From Seriola aureovittata (Eukaryota > Chordata > Actinopteri > Carangiformes > Carangidae), in NCBI RefSeq assembly GCF_021018895.1, contig NC_079386.1:11277835-11341834 (forward strand): 64,000 bases of DNA, given 5' to 3'. Below the pieces are notes generated by a model. The model was not told the DNA's origin and made no database searches. It worked only from the letters and a program-made list of their open reading frames with translations. Both the position numbers and the translations under genes were made by a program. How positions within the stretch are numbered: the first letter of the stretch is position 1; each line of letters starts with the position of its first letter. Of this stretch, positions 1-13,300 are shown one piece after another.

Positions 1-18
1 TGTGTGTGTGTGTGTGTG
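1..18. repeat. (TG)n microsatellite at window edge
   Basis: Pure TG dinucleotide run cut by the left edge of the window, so its full length is unknown. Confidence 0.9.
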
Positions 19-463
19 AGTCCCTTTCAGTGCGCAAACCACATCAGTAAGCATCTCAAAAAATAAACTTGAAATGTGGAATCGCAGCAAAACTCTGCGT
101 TTTCTGCCAGTTTTTTAGGGGGAAAAAAACATTAGACATGAGGACAAGCTACTGTACATTTGCCCAGTTAAATCACTACATCAATTACAGTATGCTGTCA
201 TTTGTGTCCGCCCTGCCTGTCTGTGTGTTTATGGGATGCCAACCACATCTTCCTAACACTGCAACCCTCTATTTCTCCTGCACTTTGATACACTAATCAT
301 AATACTGCAACCAGGGGAGGAAAAAACATAGTAGCTGATCCAGACAGATGTGGCCGTGAAATGCCACATGTGCACATGCAGGATGTAGGAAAGAAAACAG
401 ATGCACAAGAGGGGACATCGACACTCATACCTGAAGATATGTGGTGGATCTAAAATCTCTTAC

Positions 464-549
464 CTGGTAAAGTTGGTCTGACTCTGAGCCTCCGTCCATC
501 CCCCAGTCAAAATGACAAGAAGGCACAAAGTCCACACCCTGTCCTCCAT
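464..549 (-). CDS. Possible first coding exon with signal peptide; gene runs off left edge
   Basis: On the minus strand an ATG at 549-547 opens a reading frame MEDRVWTLCLLVILTGGW followed by TEAQSQTNFT, ending in a good splice donor (CCAG|gtaaga, exon end 464). The short charged N-terminus, hydrophobic core and small residues before QSQTNFT look like a cleavable signal peptide, so the product would be secreted or a type I membrane protein; NFT is a possible N-glycosylation site. The exon is 28 codons plus 2 nt. A pyrimidine-rich stretch on this strand lies just upstream. I do not recognise the protein and no downstream exon is visible in the remaining 463 bases. It could be a chance open frame, but the combination of signal peptide and donor is suggestive. 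Confidence 0.42.
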
Positions 550-567
550 CCTGCTGTCCTCCCAGTA

Positions 568-735
568 TAAGAGAGAAGGGAGAGGAGAAGAGGACGAAGG
601 AGGAGAAAAGCAAAGTAGAGGCGTGGAGAAATTTAAGGTTTTGGGAGGGGAGGGAGGAAGAGGAGGGAAGTGGATGCGAAGGGTGAGAAGGTGGAGTGTT
701 ATGGAGGGAAGGAGAAGAAAGGAAAAGGTGGATGA
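568..735 (+). repeat. Homopurine-rich (GA/GGA) tract
   Basis: About 165 bases are almost entirely purine on the plus strand (runs such as gggaggggagggaggaagag). Low-complexity; could adopt triplex DNA and could be part of a polypyrimidine promoter or 5' UTR of the minus-strand exon at 464-549. The open frames crossing it on both strands are composition artefacts. Confidence 0.7.
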
Positions 736-2596
736 ATGTGATATTGAGGGGACAGAGGGGTATTTGACGCGGGCGAAGAGGGAAAACATTAATTACACTG
801 TACATGGACTTGAGGCCAAACATATACAGTATGTATGTACAGCTCAGAGTACAGAGTGCTGCTTATGTGTGTTGTTGTTTAACAGGCAGAGGAATGGAAT
901 ATATGGGAAATGTGTGTTTCTGCAGCTGTGTGTGTATAACGATCCCTTCACTGTACCGCCAGGCTTTCGCAAGCCATGCCACAGTAGCAAGGCATCTATG
1001 TTTGGCAATGTTGGATGGCTCGTCCACCGCTATGGTCCAGACAGAAATATCTCAACAAATACTGGATGGGCTGACATGTTGTTTAGTAGATATTCATGGT
1101 GCCCAGAGGACGGATCTTCTTTTTCTTTTTTCTTTCTTTAGCATCACCAGCAGGTCGAAGTCGTCGTTATCCTGTGACACATTCCAACATCTATTAGACA
1201 CTCAAGACACACTTTCAGAGGCGGTGCCGCTGTCTGTGTGCAAGTTGAAAATGTTTCAGCTTAGTAAAAACATTGCACGTACGCCTTTTTTTGAATTGTA
1301 CGCTTTATAAATGACAATGAGACAAAATGGGGGGAAAAAAACTGACCAAAAACACTCATTCACTCAGTCACACTCCCACAGACAGTTGCTAGCTTTCCAG
1401 GCACCACCTCAACTTTGACTCTTCTCTGACTCTTCTCTGGCGCCACTGTGAGGCTAACGTTTCTGGTTTTAAGCTTTTGACTTGGTTGACCTTCTGACTT
1501 TTCCTCTGTTTCCATCTTTAAGTCAGATTTTATCAAAGCAGGAAGACACCAAACCCTCATACTATGTTTTGATTTTTGCGATCATAATAAATAACTGGCA
1601 AATGAGAACAAAATATCTAAAATTATTACAGCAATGTCAGTATTTTTATTTTGAATGAGAGCTGCTCTTTATTAGCTAATGGATGACAGTGGGATTTTCT
1701 TTATTTCCCATCTCTCATCCGTCTGGATTTAGAGGTGTTGTATGTTCTTCGTGCCAAATCTTTAATGTATATATTTGTATCTTTTATTTATTCAAAAGAA
1801 AAAATTATCCAATACTTTTGATTTATCGCTAAATAACTGCAAAACTAAAGAGTACAACCGACAGAGATGCTAGCGTGGCTCTAGATTCTTGTATTTGAAA
1901 CCTACCTGGGCACACAAGCACAGCTCATGCTGGTGGAGTGAAAGTGAAGGTTGATTTTGAAGATTAAATTCCTTTCCACATAATTCGTGGCAGTGGGCAC
2001 TAAGTGGTTTGTAAAGGATGTCGCTCTAAATGCAGGAAAGAATAGAAAGAATGAAAAATACAGTAACCCAAAATAGAAGTCAGACAGGACTCATGAGAAG
2101 TAAATATGGACACACGAATACAGCAAAATATACTTTGTTTTGGCACGAAAAGATCCATCACTATTGTGAAATAAGATGCTTTTTAATACACATGATGTCA
2201 TTTTAAGCTTGAAAGGACGTTCATTAACATCAGCTCTCTCACAAAATGACCCACACACATCACAATCATTGTCGTCATTGTTATAATCATAAAGTGCAAT
2301 GAAGTCAACTTTGTGTTTGTCTGTCTGAACGAGGGCATGCCTTTTGTCTTTTTTAAGCTGCGGTGACCACTCTGGGTAAAAACCACAGTTGAATAGAAGG
2401 AGACTGTGGTTCGGTGAGGAAAGCAGCTGCCCCGATCCACTCTCTGCCTCTAGTTCAGTCTGAGTATCCAGGCCAACTGTTGCAGAACAGCCACCAACAC
2501 AAATAGACTGAAGAGATTTAATCACAAAACTAACTGTGCTGGAGGAAGAAAATACATAAAACTCAGACTTCACATTTAAAAGCCTTTTCAATTCAA
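736..2596. other. Intergenic stretch, no supported gene
   Basis: Between the possible signal-peptide exon and the likely per1 3' end. AT-rich, with no exon showing both splice signals and a recognisable protein. Several TTTATT words at about 1669 and 1697 would be AATAAA on the minus strand and could be alternative distal poly(A) signals for per1. Confidence 0.5.
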
Positions 2597-2597
2597 T

Positions 2598-2603
2598 TTT
2601 ATT
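2598..2603 (-). terminator. per1: Candidate poly(A) signal of per1
   Basis: AATAAA on the minus strand (TTTATT on plus), about 1.47 kb beyond the per1 stop codon. It is the nearest good hexamer I noticed downstream on that strand. Inferred only; transcript evidence would be decisive. Confidence 0.35.
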
Positions 2604-4073
2604 GTCTTTTTTTTCTTTTTGTACAAAGAATTTCACAAAAATATTAAGAAACTGTCACAGACACCACTGACGCCATAAAGCACAGGATATCACATGACCA
2701 GAACAGTGCCACAGAGGAGAAAGAGGGAGAGTAAAGGACAGGAAAAGAGAAGATAGTAAACACTGTCCGAACTCTAGACATTATAAAGAGTTAAACGTCC
2801 ACCTCTTTCAAAGAAGCCACTTACCACCATGAGCAAGCACTGGCAACACAAATGCTCTCTCTCTCTCTCTCTGCGCAAGGATTTACAGCTCCTTAGGGTG
2901 CTGGCAGTGTCAGGAATACTGTCTGTGCTGTCTTTTGTTTGTGAGAGAAGTGTTTCTCCGAGAGGCATTGTTCATTTCTCACTGTGGAGCGACCACACAA
3001 ACGCACCAAGTAATGCCCAGCCGAGGAGAAACCTTTTTTTAAAAGTCCAGGTTGGTCTCCTGGCGATTTTTACCACGCTGCCCAACCATGAAGCTGTACA
3101 TCGCACTAGATTGTAGTGTCACAAGAAAACACCGTCTCCGTTTCCGAGACTGTGATGTGATTGTTTTTTTTGTGTGTTTTGTCATTTTTCTGCCTCTAAA
3201 ATGATCGAAAAGATACGATTTTGAATCCTGGAATTCATATATACCTTTTTTTTTTTTTTTTTTTTTTAAACAGTAGAAGCTCTTTTGGGCAATTATCCTC
3301 TCTATTTGCAGTGGATGAAAGTATAAAAATATACACAATGTTTACAAAATAACCTGTTTCTCACTGTACATTTTCTCTATTAGGTTAAAGTTGCTGTTTC
3401 TTTTTAACTGGGGAAAAAATTTTACATAAAAAAAAAAAAAATAAAAAAAAATAAAAAATCGGGATCTAAGTGGGAGCAGGATCCCAGACAACCTGGGAAA
3501 CATTCCACAAGAAGAAAGGTCACAGGTAAACTCCCTCCTTTCCTCGTGAGCAGAACTCTGAACAGGAGAGATGAAAACATCAAGGAGGACACTGTGGTGA
3601 AGCACATCCATCTTTATGTCAAGGCGTCTTTTTCTTTGTAACACATTCACCTTAGTCCTCTCTGATTATTTTACAACTTAAATAAATATACTAAGAACTA
3701 TGAGAACAGCCGAGAGAGAGAGGAAAAAAATCGATTTCACTCTCTAAAACTGAGTGTGTTTGTGTGCGTGTGTGCACATCTTGTGATTTCCAAGGTGTTT
3801 AATATGCAGTCGTACAACATGCCTGGTGTGCTGTCATCAAAGTCAGACTCGACGAAGAATTAACTTGGCCAAGTGTCCTGCCTGACCTATCAAACAATAA
3901 ATGGCAGTTGTCTGGATCAATATGCACCTTTTTTTAAAGGTCCCAGCAGAGCCGCTTTTAACACTTAACACCCCGTGTAATGATGTTATGGCCACAAAGT
4001 GCTGGAAGGTGCACATTTTCTGCATATCAGCAAAGAAAGGTCATGATAATGTTCTTTATCTTTGGCCACCTAC
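2604..4073 (-). other. per1: Probable per1 3' UTR
   Basis: Sequence immediately after the per1 stop at 4074-4076, running to the candidate poly(A) signal near 2600. It holds a CT run at about 2859-2873, a poly(T) run at 3246-3267 and A-rich runs at 3428-3456, but no convincing reading frame. Confidence 0.45.
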
Positions 4074-4379
4074 TCAGTGAGTCATGTCAGACTCAGGCAG
4101 CTGAGCCTCTGCCTTTTCCTCCACAGCTTCTGAGGTCGCCCTCTGCTCCTCTGCTGTCATGTCTTGGTTGCCATCTTGTGTTTTGGTTCCTTTCTCCTCC
4201 GCCTCTTCCTCTTCATCCTCCGGAGCTTCATCCATGGCCGTTTCTGCAAGATTTTTCTTGCCCATGCTGGCGCCCTCCTCCTGAGCCTTCAGCACGCTGC
4301 ACAGCTCCATCTCATGGATCTCCACGTCGAACGGTGCGACCGGAGGCACAGAGGGGGGAGACTTGCAGCCTGCGCAGCC
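4074..4379 (-). CDS. per1: per1 coding exon 19 (CxxC and acidic tail)
   Basis: Residues 1349-1449 and stop (4076-4074). Opens GCAGCKSPP: Cys1350 and Cys1353 match the PER CxxC that shares a zinc ion with CRY in the mammalian complex. The remaining tail is Glu-rich (DEEEEAEEK) and ends [10 protein letters not shown]. Confidence 0.94.
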   Translation of the reverse strand, partial: GCAGCKSPPSVPPVAPFDVEIHEMELCSVLKAQEEGASMGKKNLAETAMDEAPEDEEEEAEEKGTKTQDGNQDMTAEEQRATSEAVEEKAEAQLPESDMTH

Positions 4380-7300
4380 CTGAAACCAGAGAGAAACATG
4401 ATCTGTTATTTCAATGTTGAATGGATGGATTTGGTTTTGTCTGAACCTTTTTTTTTTTTTTCTTCTTGGCTCAGTGTTGAGCTGCCGTGTACTCACAGAA
4501 ATATTGATGGCTCGTGGCAGGCGTCCTGTGCGGATCCAGGGGTGAACCTGGCTCAGCTCTCTCTTCTGATCCTCTGTGAAGCGTGGCTGATGTTTCTGCA
4601 TGCTCCTCAAGGCCTCGCGGTCCTCTCGCAGCACCGTCTCCATGTCCCTGTTGTTATATATAAAATATGGTCACTGTAAACCTGCTGTCGTTGCTGAAGA
4701 AAAACTTCAGCACATTGTTTGCTGCAACATAGACTCCTTAAGATTACATTTTGGTTTTTTTTTGTTTTTGTTTTTTTTTTTGTTTTTTTTTTTAAATTGA
4801 ACTGTACTCAAGAAGTAAAAATACTTCTGTACTTGATGAAGAAAAACATCTTTAATAATAGATGGATGTTTTTCAGATTGTCTGGTCCTGTGTCGTACCT
4901 GACGGGCAGCTGGTAGGTCATCATGACCTTGTCGTCTGTGTTGGCCATCAGTAGCCAGATGGGGTCCTGTAGGACACACTTGATGAACTGCTCCTCCCCG
5001 CCGTCTCCCCCGGCGCTGCTGCTGCCCCCTGCTGGCTGTTTGCGGGAGTGGTCATTCTCCGATGAGTCGATGCTGCCAAAGTACTTGCTGGTGTGGCTGC
5101 CCTGACTGCTGCCTGCATGGACAAGGAGGTTAAAGGAGAGAGTTAACTGTGGTTGACTTGAGGCAGTTTCCTTCAATACACAACCAATAACTAGAATGAA
5201 TTTAAAGCTATGGACAATTTTGCATTATTGGTCATATGACCCAGAACTATTTCGTTCACCTTAAACACCTCAGAGTCTGGTAAAGTTAATCTACTTACTT
5301 GTGCCACTGGTGCCAGAGGAACTGCAGCCGTTGGAGCCGGAGCCTGAACCCGAGGACCTTGTCCCAGAGAAGCCTGAACCAGAAGCGGCTGAGCCGGTGC
5401 CTGAGCGGGAGTCCTCCTGCAGCAACAGGTCCAGCAGGTCGCTGGACGTGGACATTGCATCATTGTTGGATTCATTAGTTTCACCCTAATGGGAGAATGA
5501 AAACAAATAAACAGGAGCGCAAAAAAAAAAAAAAAATATATATATAATATAAATATGAAATTTTGAAAATACCACGTTTCCTGAACATCTGTGTACTTAC
5601 ATTCTCATTTTCCTTGGAGGTATCATCAGGGCTCCTCTGATTGGCTGAGCTCTGTCCCCCGGCTGCACCACCCTGCACAGAAGGCGTGGCTTGCTGTGAT
5701 GCCGCCAGCGCCGTGGCAACCTCTAACCGGTTGCTTGGTGATTCCTCCAGCTGCAGCAAGTTGAGGGGGGAGGAGCATCGGGACTGGAAGAGGGGGGACT
5801 CTGCACCCTCACGGTCAGCAGGTGTCTGACTGTAGGAGTGCGGGGTGCTGCTACGAGACGGGGCGCAGGTGCCAGGGACGGGCATGGGGTTGGCGACAAC
5901 AGTCGGGACAGGGGCTGGGGTGGCGCCGGGGTACGGGAAGTTAGGATTGTAGAAATGTCCGGGGGTGGCACCTGGCTGAGCGATGGGTGCTCCCATCTGG
6001 GGGAAAATGTAGTTTGGCAGAACGAGGGCCATCATGGGAGGAACCATCTGGGTGGGTGGGAAACGTGATGGGTCTGGGATGGGTAACGGCTGTGCAAGCG
6101 GTGGGTACACAGGGTAAATCGGAAGCATACCAGGAGCAAAAGGGGCAGCAGCAATGCTGGCCTGGGACCCTACAGAGGGCCAGGAGGAGGAGTTTGTTGC
6201 GGGTCCGAGAGGCATGTTTAGGGGCATGGGGGCCGTGTTGGTTCTGGGGTCTCGGCAGCACCCGTTCATGCCCAGAGAGCTGTGCTGGTCAGATGACTCC
6301 TGGTGCCTGAGTCTCTTTCCTCCCCTACCACGTCTGTGACCGGTGCTGCCTCCTGCAGCGGGGTAGTCACGGGAACAGCGCACTCCTGAGAAAGAGAAAG
6401 AGACAGAGTAAGGCAAATTTCTGGCACTGAACATTTTGTTTTGCGTCTTTCACAGATCCATCATAGTGGAGCACGCAAATGATCATATTGCATAGTGACT
6501 AAATCCAGGGAATGTGTGTGTTTGGGAGGGGGGGGCGCCCCCACCTCGTGACAGAGGGTTGGCAGCTTGGGTGTGGCATCGCACAGTGGAAGATGCCGTC
6601 TGATCGAACACGCGCAGCTTGCTGAGGTCCTTGAAGCGGTCAAGGAACGCCTGCTCCTCCTGCTGGGTGTGGGCGGATAGCACCTCCTTTGTCAGACCCA
6701 GTCGGCCTCCTCCGCCTCCTCCGACACTTCCATTTCTCCGGCTGTCCCTCTCCGGCTGAGTGGCTTGCGGGAGAGGTGGCGGGGGAGGGGGTGGTGGAGG
6801 AGGAGGGGTGATAGCTGTGTTAGCGGGAGGTGTCAGCCCGCTGGCGGGAAGGGTTGGTGTTGTCATAGGAGGAGCCAACGTAGGAGTTGTAGGAGCCTCC
6901 TCCATGACGATGTCTGTGATAAGGAAGAAGAAGAATGGTGGAAATGATGAATAAATACTGCTGGAAGAGCATTCAAGTCAGACTGTGCAACTTTCTGAAG
7001 AAGAAATAACAAATTATTCCTCTTACAAATCAAGTTAAATTCATAAACAACAGCTCATTTCAATACACATCAGTTTTGTCATGGTCCGGCAGGAAAAGTA
7101 GCTAATGATAGCTAACGTTAGCAAATTTACATTAGTAAATAAGACAGTAGTAGATAAACAGTTCTGTGTTAAGATTTAACATTATCCAGCTGAAAGAAAG
7201 TGCAAACAGTAGAGGATGTTGTTTGGGTACAAACAAGAATGGACCAAAAGAAGAAATTTCCAGGATAAACTCTGATGAGAACAAAAGGCATTAATCAGCT

Positions 7301-10300
7301 TATTTACAGTTTGTGGTTTTATCATGTGACTCCAGAGGCCTGTACTACGAAGCAAGTTCAACATACTCAGGATAACTTGGGTAAACTTGGGTAAACTTGG
7401 ATAACTGAACCTAACATTGACCGTCCTGGATAACCTGTACTACGAAGCTGGGTATCAACAGACTCAGTTAACCCTGGGTTTACCTATCCGGTGACGAGCG
7501 CGTTCATGTGTGAGAGGCGAATTTGTTTATCACAAGCAAAATCGTCTGAATCATAAATGAAGTACTTAATATATGAGAAGAAATGCTGATGCCTACTGGT
7601 AATTTCGTTATAGCAACGTCCAAAAGTAGTGTTCAACAAGGTGAAATGTAAAAAAATATTATTTCCATGTCTAAATATAATGTTTTATTAAAGTCAGACT
7701 AAAGATATATTGTAAATAATTGCATGAATTATCATTATGAGTATTTTTGTTCTTTTGTCTGATGATGAACAAACTGAACATGTGACGCAGATAAAACAGT
7801 TAAAGAAAAGAGGAGTAGTTGATTGAACGACTGATATGTTCATTTATAATTATACAAATAATTAAGTAGCTAATTTCTCTAATCAAAGACATCAGAGGTT
7901 TAGTTTTTATTTCCAGTTGTGGTCTCAGGCTCCATGTTATTCTGAGCTGCAATGATGAAGAAGAGAGTAAACGCATCGACACTGTCAGAAATCCTGTCGG
8001 ATCAAAGAATATTTTGTTCAATTAAAATGAAGCTATAATTATTATATAGGCTATTTATTAAGCGTGATGAAGCTTTGTTTTAAAACCAGAGCGGACACAT
8101 GGAAAGACTCAAACAGGAAAACCTTTCCACTGATTTTTTTTTATTTTATATTTTATGTCTACTGCTCGTTATTATTGATCACTTTATTGTAAACTCTTTT
8201 GTCCCTGTTAGCATCCTGTAGGAATGAGGACTCTGTTTTTCCAGTGATTGACTTGGTCAGTAGTTTGGCTGTTGACAGGTTTTGATCTATGATCTGATCC
8301 TCTGAAGTAAACCTGCGCCGGAGCAGGTTAGGAGTTCAGCGTAAGTTGCCATGGCGATTTACCCCGGTTACCAGTGAACCACCGTCGTACGACTGAAAAC
8401 CCAGAGTTAAACCTGTCGTTAGCTCGATAACCTCAAATCCTGCTTCGTAGTACAGGCCTCTGGTTTCTGCAGGATGTGAAGACTTTTGAAGTAATAATAG
8501 CACTTCTGGTCAACACATAAGAACAGCATCAGAGAATTTTGCTGGTTAACTTTCATATTTTAAAGTCAACCTCGAACCGTTTTACCATATCGAAGGCCTT
8601 TTTTCAAATTCAATTGAAGACCTGCGAAGACCTCATACAAACCTGCTGAATAACAGAACTACAGAGCAAAGATGAGTGTCGTTGATGCCCACCTGACTCG
8701 GGAGGCTTCTTGTCTCCCACATGCACGATGGTGCTGCTGAAGCTACACTGGGATGTGACTGAGGCTACACTTTCTGCCTTTGTGGCCATGGTCAAAGGAG
8801 GCAGAGGAGGTGGTTCACCTACGATGCTAACTGAACCACCTGTAGAAACAAGAACACCGACAAAAATTAGTTATTGATTACTGACCCGACACAGGAACAA
8901 GCCTGCCTATCAGTAATTTAGGAGACTCAGAGGCTGCACAAGCCCCCACAGACAGAAATCCAGTCATTTTTACAATAAAAAAAGAGAAATTATCTGTATT
9001 ACACATTAAAACACATTAAACATCATCAGATTAGAGCATAAACAAAGCTATTATAAATGCAATTGTAGTTATAGAGCAACAAAACAAAGGCTTGCACAAT
9101 ATACTGGAAACATTATTAAAAAGTACCTTTGTTGTTGCCGCTGGCCTCCTGTCTGTCGTCATCAGACGTGGAGGAGGCGGTGCAAGAAGAGGAGCCGCAC
9201 TTCCTTTTAACTGTGTTAGGAATGTTGCAGCTCTCCAAGTACCTGCGTAGAAACAAAGTATTGTTTTTTTTTTATTTTAGTAAAGTGATGAACAAAAAAA
9301 AAAGAAAAAAAAAGACAAGCTATTGTATGGCTTCAGGCTTTCACACACACCTAATGATGCTGTCCAGACAGTTGATCTGCTGGTAGGAGTAGGCAGTCGG
9401 GGGTTCCTTCTGTACAAGCGGTGCAGGGACCAATGCTTTGAGCGGTTTTGTCATGTCTGCTATCAAACCTCTGATTGGGTCGCTGTTGAGGGCTCGAATG
9501 CTTGTGGTGCCTGGATGAAGAATTAGAGAGGAAGAGGAAATGAAAACGAGTTCTCATATTGCAGAGATGAAAATTTGTTTTTTCTGAGTTGATAACTTGG
9601 AACAGCATCTGCCAACATTTCTGGTTTTGATAGTCAGTAATACAGATATATATATATATATACTATTCCTGCTTTATTCCCTAGTAACAGGAGCGTTTTG
9701 CTTTCTATAATGGTTTACCGGCATCAGTCTGGAGAATCAGTGCCACCTACTGTTTCTTAATAAACCAACTCAAAATATTCACATAATGGTTGTCATGGAT
9801 TCCTCTTTGATTTCTAAAGTATATTCTGTGTTATATCTGGACAACATCAGTCAACTGTCCTCCTTATTTCACCTGTGCTGGTGTTTTTTCTGGGCAATGG
9901 CCTGTTACGGGACTCGATGAAAACCTGCTGTCCATTAGTCTTGACCATGTGAACGTCTTTGCAGATCTGCTGGAACGTCATCTGAGGAAAAAAAAAAAAT
10001 CACAGCAATTAGAGGAAGATTATGTTGTGTAGTACAAGTACAATCCCAAAAGTTTTTCCACACATGTGGAACAGAAACAATTGGAGCTGTGCACAGATCA
10101 AAACCAAAACACTGAATTCCAGAATTCATTGTTTGTCCTCTGCTGTATCTGCTGCAAGTCTTGTACAGCATCTCATGTTACATGTTTCTGTTGCATGTTG
10201 TCGCTCAGACTCACAGGTTTGTGTAAAGCGATGGCAGCGGCAGCCTCATCCATGGCGGGGCCGTTGCTGTCGCTGGACGAGGCGGCTGAGGCACTGAGGT

Positions 10301-13300
10301 GCTGTTGGTGTGAACGGTGGGAGCCCCGTGAGCCGCTCGACCCGAGCGAGCTGTAGCCCTGAGAGCTGCCACTGTGCACCGGCTGCACGAGGTGCCGGTG
10401 GATCCGCTCGCTCAGCTGGACGATGTCAGGCGTGGTGACCTGGCTCTCGCGGCCCTGTGGCGTAGTGAACACGTCTTCATTCAGAGGGCTCCTGGAGAAA
10501 GGTGGAGACGAAAAATAAAGTTCAAATACTTTCTCGTAAATGCTCTGGCGGCATTTGTATGTGAGCGAGTTGAAATAATAAACTTACGTTCTGACTTTGT
10601 GGCGCCCCACAACAAACGCCACCTTCCGGCTCCAGGGGTTGACAAAGGATGACCAGCTTGTGTCGATGGTCACATACTCCCCGCTGCGGGCACACATCCT
10701 CATGGGTGAATAGTCAAACGGCTGCCCTGCAAACTGAAAGACTGAGGAGACACAACAGATAGACATTGTGTGAGAAAACTGAGATGGAATAAAGAATTTA
10801 ATGACTTGTAGCATTGAATCCATCTCTCGCTTACAACTGGAAGATATAGCGTTGTCAATAGCATAACAAAATCTAAATACAGTACTCACAGACACTCAAT
10901 GTTCAGTACATACAGCAGTTGCAGTTACAGTGAGTTCAGGATTATATAGACTCACTCTTCTCATGTATAGCCACCATCATGGGCCTGTCCTCAGGGTGGA
11001 TGTAGAGCAGGATGGGGGTTCCAACCAAGTCCTGAGGCAGGTAGCCCAACAACGGCACTGCCCTGCAAACACAGCATATTTACACACTGTTAGACAGTCA
11101 TGGTACATCTGTTATACACTGCATCAGTTCCTGCTCTACAGCTGTACACAGATCAGTTTACAACCAAAGAAATCACAGAAGGAAAGTGAATGAAAGAGTT
11201 GTTTTCACTTTCATTATAGGAGAAAATAATGAAAATAATTCTTTTGACTTTACTGAAATTGAGCAATTAGAATATAGTTTTTGAATAGCAGATACTTGAA
11301 TTGTATTGAATTTGTGAACCCTAAAAATATATATACTGTATATACCGAAATGAAATTGCACAATTTGAATTTGACCATTATAAATATCAAGGACAATTTC
11401 AGATCACACTGATAAACTGATGATTTTCAAAGTAAGGAATACATTTCACAATCACATATTCAATGGCCAGAAGGCAACACATCAGAAGTTGGGCAGAACT
11501 GACCTCTCGTCCACCTCCTGGAAGAGGCAACTCGGAGTGTGACTGGTGGTGAAGATCCTCTTGTCTGGAGGGATACGAGGAGCTGGAAGAAACACACACA
11601 CACACACACACACGAAGAAAAGACGTTTTGAGGACAGTCTGACATCCAATCATTTGGTGTCAATGATATTATCCATATTCAGGGGAATATGGTAATCCAA
11701 CGCAAATCAGTGAGACAGAGTCTGCCTTCTGTCTATTTCCAACACACAGCTCATTTCAAGTACATTACAGTTTCAAGTGTATGGTTTTAAATTATGCAGT
11801 GAGTAATGATGAGTAAAGTTCGTAGCTCATCATGCTGCCTTATTCAACCAAATGGTGTCTGTCTGCAACAGCGGCTACATCTACACGCAAGAAGGAGCCG
11901 ATCTTGATGCTAAAATCCATTAAATCAGATTTTTAGTCAAAACATTAAATTATGAAACTAGGAGAGAGCTGATAATCAAACTGTACTTGTGATACTTGGG
12001 TTACGCTGACAAAACATTATCAATGCTGCACAGTGACAATAAAAACATGGTGAGAAGCACAGATCTTAGCACTCAGATCATTATTTATTTTTCCCTGTAT
12101 TACTAATAACTGACTAATGCTCACTTTAAGACAAGCTTCCACTGAATGCAGGGATATTCCATTGAATAACTGATCATGTGTTGATTGCATGTCGCACTGT
12201 GCAAAATCGCTCTAATGAAATCTGTCATACTGGAAGCATGTCACGTGCGGTGAATGTGTGGTAAACTGTAGCACTACAATGTAAAAAGAAAAAGTATATG
12301 GGAGCAGAGGCACGCCATCAGCTCGCATTTGGTTGGTTGTGGATGGCAGCAGTAACGCTGTGAGAGCTCTGGTGATGCAAAGTCTCAATGTTTTTGGATT
12401 AAGAACCAAAGATTACATCATGTTTCTCTTAAAAATGTCAACTTGCAGCCGGGATAGCTGATATCTAATAGCTAATGATAATAATATTAATGATAATACA
12501 ACAGCTTAGTAATTGTTTGTGATATAATGCCCTCCTTTTCTGACATACTGTCAAATAAAATTTCACCTGTATCAGAAAAGTCTGTCATGACTGATGTGCA
12601 CTTTAAGACAGAAAACTGCACATACATGCAGTATAGGCTTTGTGTTTCTCATAAAAATATACAGTAGAGTAATATTTACCTTCATATCCAGAGTGGACCC
12701 TCTCTGCGATGAGCAGGCAGCAGGGTTGCGGCTCAGCAGCATCGGAGTCTCTAAGAGTGAGCTGGTATGGCGTGAGGCGGAACGGGTAGTAGCGCATCTC
12801 GCCGCCCTGTGTACGGTCAGCGCTGATCCGACAGAACATGGACTTCTCCTGGGTGCAATCGACTGGAGGGGAGGCTGAGAGGAAAGAGCGTAAGAAAGAG
12901 TCAGACTGCACAGGAAACGGTACCATGATATGCAACAAAGACTACACATTCCCCTGACCGGATCAGAGGAGTTTAGTCCGAGAAAAATCAATGTCAGAAA
13001 TCATCTAAATCTGTTGTCATCCTAGCTATAGATTGTATGTTCTTGAGTTTTAACTGCCCCTGGGGGTAAAAAAAAACCCTTCTTCAATATGACCCCCCAC
13101 CAAACCCTCTCCAAATTTCCATTTATCTCAGCTCACCAGACCCGATGCAGGACGCCCAGGGGGGCAGGCGGCAGGGTGCTGTGCCGCTGTAGAAAGTGCT
13201 GACATCCTGTGGAGCCAAAAGCTCAGAAAACACGGTCCCCTGGAGATACTCAGGCTTACAGCGCAACAGGGACGAACCCTGGGGTGATACGTACACGACC

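Noticed and set aside
512..1141. 209-codon plus-strand open frame
   Set aside because: Its sequence comes from the homopurine tract (Glu/Gly/Arg runs), it has no splice context and overlaps the more plausible minus-strand signal-peptide exon.
2091..2636. 181-codon minus-strand open frame in the per1 downstream region
   Set aside because: No family motif, AT-rich codon use and position in the probable 3' UTR or intergenic sequence.
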